Source of the DNA: Alphaproteobacteria bacterium | GTDB taxonomy: Bacteria; Pseudomonadota; Alphaproteobacteria; ATCC43930; CGMCC-115725 | NCBI GenBank assembly: GCA_005888515.1 | Contig: VAZR01000231.1 | Span: 1 to 8,601, forward strand | Length of the DNA: 8,601 nucleotides | Direction: 5' to 3' | Shown here: in pieces, positions 5,297 through 8,601 of the stretch | How the letters are laid out: every line of letters begins with the position of its first letter | Numbering within the stretch: the first letter of the stretch is position 1 | Notes under the pieces: generated by a model | What the model was told of the DNA's origin: nothing | Databases searched by the model: none | Seen by the model: only the letters and a program-made list of their open reading frames with translations | Program-made: the position numbers and the translations under genes

Positions 5297-7396
5297 CTAC
5301 TGGGCGAGCCAGCGGCCGAGCACCGCCAGCAACAGCAGCGCCACGATGTTGGTAATCTTGATCATCGGGTTGACGGCCGGCCCCGCGGTATCCTTGTAAG
5401 GATCGCCGACCGTATCGCCGGTTACCGCCGCCTTGTGGGCCTCCGAGCCCTTGCCGCCGTGATGGCCCTCCTCGATGTACTTCTTGGCATTGTCCCAGGC
5501 GCCGCCACCCGAGGTCATCGAGATCGCGACAAAGAGGCCGGTCACGATCGTGCCGAGCAGCATCGCGCCCAGGGCGCTGAACGCGGCGGCGCGGCCGGCG
5601 ATTGCCGCGATCACCGCATAGAGGATGATCGGCGCCAGCACCGGCAAGAGCGACGGGATGATCATCTCGCGGATCGCGGCCTTGGTCAGCATGTCGACGG
5701 CCCGGCCGTAATCGGGCTTTGCCTTGCCCTCCATGATGCCGGCGATCTCGCGGAACTGCCGCCGGACCTCGACGACGATCGCGCCGGCCGACCGGCCGAC
5801 CGCCTGCATCCCCAGCGAGCCGAACAGGTAGGGCAACAGCCCGCCGATGAATAGCCCGATCACGACAAAGGGGTCCTGCAGCGCAAACCGAACATCAAGC
5901 TTCGGGAAATAGTGCTTCAGATCTTCGGTGTAGGCGACAAACAACACGACCGCGGCGAGCCCCGCCGAACCGATCGCATACCCCTTCGTTACCGCCTTGG
6001 TGGTATTGCCGACGGCATCGAGCGCATCGGTCGTGCGCCGCACCTCGCGCGGCAAATCGGCCATCTCGGCGATGCCGCCGGCGTTGTCGGTGACCGGCCC
6101 GTAGGCGTCGAGTGCGACAATCATGCCGGCCAGCGCCAGCATCGTCGTCGCCGCTATGGCGATCCCGAACAGGCCGGCAAGCAAGTACGCCAGCACGATG
6201 CCGATACAGATGACGACGACCGGCAGTGCCGTCGCTTCCATCGACACCGCGAGGCCCTGAATCACATTGGTTCCATGGCCGGTCGTCGAAGACAGTGCGA
6301 TGCTGCGTACCGGCCGATATTCGGTTGCGGTATAGTATTCAGTGATCCAGACGATCAGGCCGGTTACCCCCAGCCCGACGATCGCGGCGATCAGCAGCTT
6401 GAGCCCCGTAACCGAGGTGCCCGTGGTCAACGCCAGCGGATCGGAAAATCCGATAAACCAATAGACGATCAGCGCGATTGCGATGACCGACAGGATGCCG
6501 GTCGCGATCAGCCCCTTGTAGAGCGCCTTCATGATCCCGTTATCGGGCCCCAGCCGGACAAAGAAGGTGCCGATCACCGAGGTCACGATGCATACCGCGC
6601 CGATCGCCAACGGCAGGATCAGCATTCTGTCGAGCAGCGGCGGCGCGAAGAAGATCGCCGCCAGCAGCATCGTCGCGACGATGGTCACGACATAGGTCTC
6701 GAACAGATCGGCCGCCATGCCGGCGCAGTCGCCGACATTGTCGCCGACATTGTCGGCGATCACCGCAGGGTTGCGCGGATCGTCTTCGGGGATCCCCGCC
6801 TCGACCTTGCCGACCAGATCGGCGCCGACATCGGCGCCCTTCGTGAAAATGCCGCCGCCGAGGCGGGCGAAGATCGAGATCAGCGACGCACCAAAACCGA
6901 GCGCAACCATCGCCTCGAGTACCCGGCGCAGCTCCTCGGCCGGAAACCAGGCGCGCAGAATGAAGTAATAGCCGCCGGCGCCAAGTATCCCGAGCCCGAC
7001 AACCAGGAGGCCGGTTACGGCTCCCGCCTTGAAAGCCAAATCGAGCCCGGCCCGCAACCCGCTGCGCGAAGCTTGCGCGGTGCGCACATTGGCGCGCACC
7101 GACACGTTCATTCCGATATATCCCGCCGCACCCGACAGCACCGCGCCGATTAGATAGCCGATCGCGACATGAGGACCGAGCAGCAGGCCAAGGATGATCA
7201 GTATGACGATGCCGACGATCGCGATCGTGCGGTATTGCCGGTTGAGATAGGCATTGGCGCCGAGCTGGACCGCGCCGGAGATTTCCTGCATCCGGGCGTT
7301 CCCGGCATCCGCCGCCAGCACGACGCGGCTGGTAATCAAGCCATACGCCAGCGCCAGCACGCCGCAGGCAATGATGAGAATATATGCCAACGACAT
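5297..7396 (-). CDS. hppA: Membrane-bound proton-pumping pyrophosphatase, K+-insensitive type
   Basis: A 699-residue integral membrane enzyme that hydrolyses pyrophosphate and pumps protons across the cytoplasmic membrane (possibly also of intracellular vesicles). About 15-16 hydrophobic segments span the protein. The pyrophosphate/Mg site is intact: [13 protein letters not shown] (about 187-199) and [19 protein letters not shown] (about 205-223), plus the C-terminal [19 protein letters not shown]. In [16 protein letters not shown], Lys467 and Thr470 occupy the positions that distinguish K+-independent enzymes (K/T) from K+-dependent ones (A/G), so potassium independence is expected. The length is close to that of the Rhodospirillum rubrum enzyme. 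The ATG at 7396 is preferred to an in-frame codon at 7498 because GAGGGA lies seven bases before it, the protein then starts directly with the first membrane helix, and the extension would be translated through a terminator-like hairpin. Confidence 0.97.
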   Translation of the reverse strand: MSLAYILIIACGVLALAYGLITSRVVLAADAGNARMQEISGAVQLGANAYLNRQYRTIAIVGIVILIILGLLLGPHVAIGYLIGAVLSGAAGYIGMNVSVRANVRTAQASRSGLRAGLDLAFKAGAVTGLLVVGLGILGAGGYYFILRAWFPAEELRRVLEAMVALGFGASLISIFARLGGGIFTKGADVGADLVGKVEAGIPEDDPRNPAVIADNVGDNVGDCAGMAADLFETYVVTIVATMLLAAIFFAPPLLDRMLILPLAIGAVCIVTSVIGTFFVRLGPDNGIMKALYKGLIATGILSVIAIALIVYWFIGFSDPLALTTGTSVTGLKLLIAAIVGLGVTGLIVWITEYYTATEYRPVRSIALSSTTGHGTNVIQGLAVSMEATALPVVVICIGIVLAYLLAGLFGIAIAATTMLALAGMIVALDAYGPVTDNAGGIAEMADLPREVRRTTDALDAVGNTTKAVTKGYAIGSAGLAAVVLFVAYTEDLKHYFPKLDVRFALQDPFVVIGLFIGGLLPYLFGSLGMQAVGRSAGAIVVEVRRQFREIAGIMEGKAKPDYGRAVDMLTKAAIREMIIPSLLPVLAPIILYAVIAAIAGRAAAFSALGAMLLGTIVTGLFVAISMTSGGGAWDNAKKYIEEGHHGGKGSEAHKAAVTGDTVGDPYKDTAGPAVNPMIKITNIVALLLLAVLGRWLAQ

Positions 7397-7403
7397 CCGC
7401 AGT

Positions 7404-7409
7404 TCCCTC
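7404..7409 (-). promoter_or_regulatory. Ribosome-binding site that fixes the hppA start
   Basis: GAGGGA on the minus strand lies seven bases before the ATG at 7396. It is a good Shine-Dalgarno match at ordinary spacing. No comparable site precedes the upstream in-frame start at 7498. Confidence 0.7.
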
Positions 7410-7425
7410 AAAGGCGGTCGGAAAG

Positions 7426-7470
7426 AAAAAACCTGCCGGAAGCGCGCGCCTGGCGCGGCGAGCAGGCAGG
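7426..7470 (-). terminator. Intrinsic terminator-like hairpin in the thiL-hppA spacer
   Basis: On the minus strand, outer arms CCTGCC (7465-7470) and GGCAGG (7432-7437) flank an inner GC-rich inverted repeat CGCGCC-A-GGCGCG. Six T (7426-7431) follow directly. This is the strongest terminator-like structure in the window. It ends about 30 bases before the hppA ATG and about 100 bases after the thiL stop. It could terminate the nusB-thiL message, act as an attenuator of hppA, or do both. Confidence 0.7.
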
Positions 7471-7477
7471 CGGCCGC

Positions 7478-7506
7478 ACCATGCCAGAAGCCCAACAATG
7501 AGGCAA
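7478..7506 (-). promoter_or_regulatory. Possible promoter of hppA, upstream of the terminator hairpin
   Basis: On the minus strand, TTGCCT (7501-7506, four of six) is followed by a 17-base spacer and CATGGT (7478-7483, three of six), with TGG before it as an extended -10. The predicted start near 7471 would place the T6 hairpin at the very 5' end of the message. A 7-bp inverted repeat (AACCGCG/CGCGGTT, 7505-7511 and 7521-7527) borders and slightly overlaps the -35. This is moderate evidence only. Confidence 0.3.
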
Positions 7507-7527
7507 CCGCGCGATCGGGTCGCGGTT
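7505..7527 (-). repeat. Seven-bp inverted repeat upstream of hppA
   Basis: AACCGCG and CGCGGTT form perfect arms around nine bases. No T-run follows directly, so it is not a complete terminator. It overlaps the edge of the candidate hppA -35 and could be an operator, or a folding element in the thiL 3' region. Confidence 0.45.
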
Positions 7528-7572
7528 CCCCGCAACCTGGCGTATCCGTCCGCAGCGGCGCGTCAACGACGC

Positions 7573-8553
7573 TCAGAAGTGACGGTAGCCGCCGGCAGCG
7601 ACCGGAACGGGCTTGCCTTCGGCATCGACGAGACGCACCCCGGCGCTCTTTTCGATCGTGCCGATCCTTGTTATCGGCAACTGAAGCTCCGCGGAGAGGC
7701 CAAGGATCCGGTCGCTGGCTTCCGGCGGCGCGGCAAACAGCAGTTCGTAATCGTCGCCTGCGGTGGCGAGCCGCGCGGCCAGGTCAGGCGCACTGGCGAC
7801 GATCTGCTGCGCGGGAGCGGACAATGGGACTTGCGGCAACGCGACCGTCGCGCCGCCCTGCGAGGCCTCGCAGATATGTCCGAGATCGGCAATGAGACCG
7901 TCGGAGACATCGAGCATCGCACGCGCGATACCGGCCAGTAGCGGCCCCAATTCGACGCGGGGCTCCGGCAGCTGGAACCGTCCGATCAACGCGGCGCGCT
8001 GTTCCGGCGGAAGGTTCGGATAGGCCCCGCGCAATGCCGCGAGCCCGAGAAACGCGTCGCCGATCGTGCCGGACACCCAGATATGGTCGCCCGGACATGC
8101 TCCGCTGCGGCGGATCTCGGCGCCAGTCGCAACCTCGCCGATTGCGGTCAGGGACAGCACCGCCGGTCCCTCGGTCGCGACCGAGTCGCCACCGAGCAGC
8201 GCTATCCCGTAACGGCGCTGATCTTCACCGAGCCCCGACGCAAACCGTGCCACCCAATCGTCGTCGAGCGCGGCGGGCAATGCCGTCGTCAGCAGGTAAT
8301 GGCGCGGCCGGGCGCCCATCGCGGCGAGATCCGACAGATTGACGCGCAGCAATTTGCGCGCGACGAGATCCGGCGGATCGTCGGGCAGGTAATGCACCCC
8401 GGCAACGATCGCATCGACGGTAACGACGAGCTGTCGTCCGGCGCCGCAAGACAGCAGCGCCGCATCGTCCCGCAGATCGAGCCCGCCCGGCCCGGCGAGC
8501 GGCGCGAAGAAGCGTCGGATCCGGCCGAACTCGCCGAGCCCCTCGCCGCTCAC
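7573..8553 (-). CDS. thiL: Thiamine-monophosphate kinase
   Basis: A 326-residue cytosolic kinase that phosphorylates thiamine monophosphate with ATP to give thiamine diphosphate, the active cofactor. It belongs to the PurM/AIRS-like fold. Visible motifs are [14 protein letters not shown] (7-20), the Mg-binding DDAALL (29-34), [12 protein letters not shown] (44-55), [15 protein letters not shown] (67-81), LLGGDSV (119-125), [14 protein letters not shown] (214-227) and [11 protein letters not shown] (265-275). All the expected acidic residues are present. The start is GTG at 8553-8551, which places [10 protein letters not shown] at the usual N-terminal position. It lies six bases after the stop of the upstream NusB-like gene, the common nusB-thiL arrangement. 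There is no clear Shine-Dalgarno sequence, so coupling to nusB is likely. Confidence 0.96.
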   Translation of the reverse strand: MSGEGLGEFGRIRRFFAPLAGPGGLDLRDDAALLSCGAGRQLVVTVDAIVAGVHYLPDDPPDLVARKLLRVNLSDLAAMGARPRHYLLTTALPAALDDDWVARFASGLGEDQRRYGIALLGGDSVATEGPAVLSLTAIGEVATGAEIRRSGACPGDHIWVSGTIGDAFLGLAALRGAYPNLPPEQRAALIGRFQLPEPRVELGPLLAGIARAMLDVSDGLIADLGHICEASQGGATVALPQVPLSAPAQQIVASAPDLAARLATAGDDYELLFAAPPEASDRILGLSAELQLPITRIGTIEKSAGVRLVDAEGKPVPVAAGGYRHF

Positions 8554-8559
8554 GGCCAG

Positions 8560-8601
8560 CTACAGCTCGGCGCCGCGCAGCGTGCGGGCGAGGCGATCAA
8601 G
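8560..8601 (-). CDS. nusB: C-terminal end of NusB (partial, continues beyond window)
   Basis: The last 13 codons of an open frame on the minus strand give LDRLARTLRGAEL and then TAG at 8562-8560. This resembles the C-terminus of NusB, which commonly ends in a sequence like NGVLDRLAR plus a few residues. The position directly upstream of thiL, six bases away, supports it. NusB binds boxA RNA with NusE for antitermination of ribosomal RNA operons. With only 13 residues, the call rests mainly on gene order. Confidence 0.65.
   Translation of the reverse strand, partial: LDRLARTLRGAEL

Noticed and set aside
6729..6752. A 12-bp tandem repeat (TCGCCGACATTG twice)
   Set aside because: It encodes the conserved DNVGDNVGD pyrophosphate-binding motif of hppA, so the repeat is explained by protein sequence.
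5912..7153. A 413-codon open frame on the plus strand, antisense to hppA
   Set aside because: It lies wholly inside the well-supported hppA gene. Its product is rich in Arg, Asp, His and Gln with no domain, as expected for the complement of GC-rich membrane protein codons.
6540..7535. A 331-codon open frame on the minus strand in another frame of hppA
   Set aside because: It is an Arg/Gly-rich out-of-frame shadow of hppA that also crosses the terminator-like hairpin. No sign of a true frameshift in hppA.
1..8601. Mobile elements, CRISPR arrays, defence or toxin-antitoxin systems, integration next to tRNA-Pro
   Set aside because: Nearly all sequence is accounted for by core genes in a conserved order. 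No transposase, integrase, regularly spaced repeats or second tRNA fragment is visible. Integration at the tRNA 3' end would lie beyond the left edge and cannot be judged.

Overview
This window is a compact block of core chromosomal genes from a high-GC alphaproteobacterium, probably of the Rhodospirillales type. That placement is an inference. It rests on gene content and order (CBP3-domain chaperone, yceD, rpmF, plsX, fabH, ihfA, merR, then a tRNA-Pro gene), the basic-tailed IHF alpha, a K+-insensitive type proton-pumping pyrophosphatase like that of Rhodospirillum, and several GTG start codons. No phage, transposon, CRISPR, toxin-antitoxin or defence gene is visible, and I found no new biological system.

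Layout from left to right. Positions 1-70 hold a tRNA-Pro(GGG) gene on the minus strand, cut at its 3' end by the window edge. From 157 to 4592 a minus-strand gene string is transcribed leftwards in the order CBP3-like cytochrome bc1 chaperone, yceD (DUF177), rpmF, plsX, fabH, ihfA, merR. Most junctions are tight (one base shared at CBP3/yceD, 11 bp at plsX/fabH, no gap at ihfA/merR). Wider spacers of 123 bp before rpmF and about 100 bp before ihfA leave room for internal promoters. A 125-bp divergent region separates this string from bamE, the only plus-strand gene. bamE converges on hppA with a 45-bp gap. hppA is preceded on the minus strand by thiL and by the last 13 codons of a NusB-like gene at the right edge.

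Functionally, plsX and fabH feed phospholipid and fatty acid synthesis, and rpmF and yceD serve the 50S ribosome (the yceD-rpmF-plsX-fabH order is the classic bacterial arrangement). ihfA and merR encode DNA-binding proteins. The CBP3-like protein serves respiratory complex III, bamE outer-membrane assembly, hppA proton pumping driven by pyrophosphate, and nusB/thiL antitermination and thiamine diphosphate synthesis.

The points most worth a second look are regulatory. The hppA leader contains a strong hairpin followed by six U residues, placed between the only visible promoter candidate and the start codon. The ihfA Shine-Dalgarno sequence sits inside a hairpin that only read-through RNA should contain in full. 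yceD carries an exact 15-bp tandem duplication that repeats five residues.
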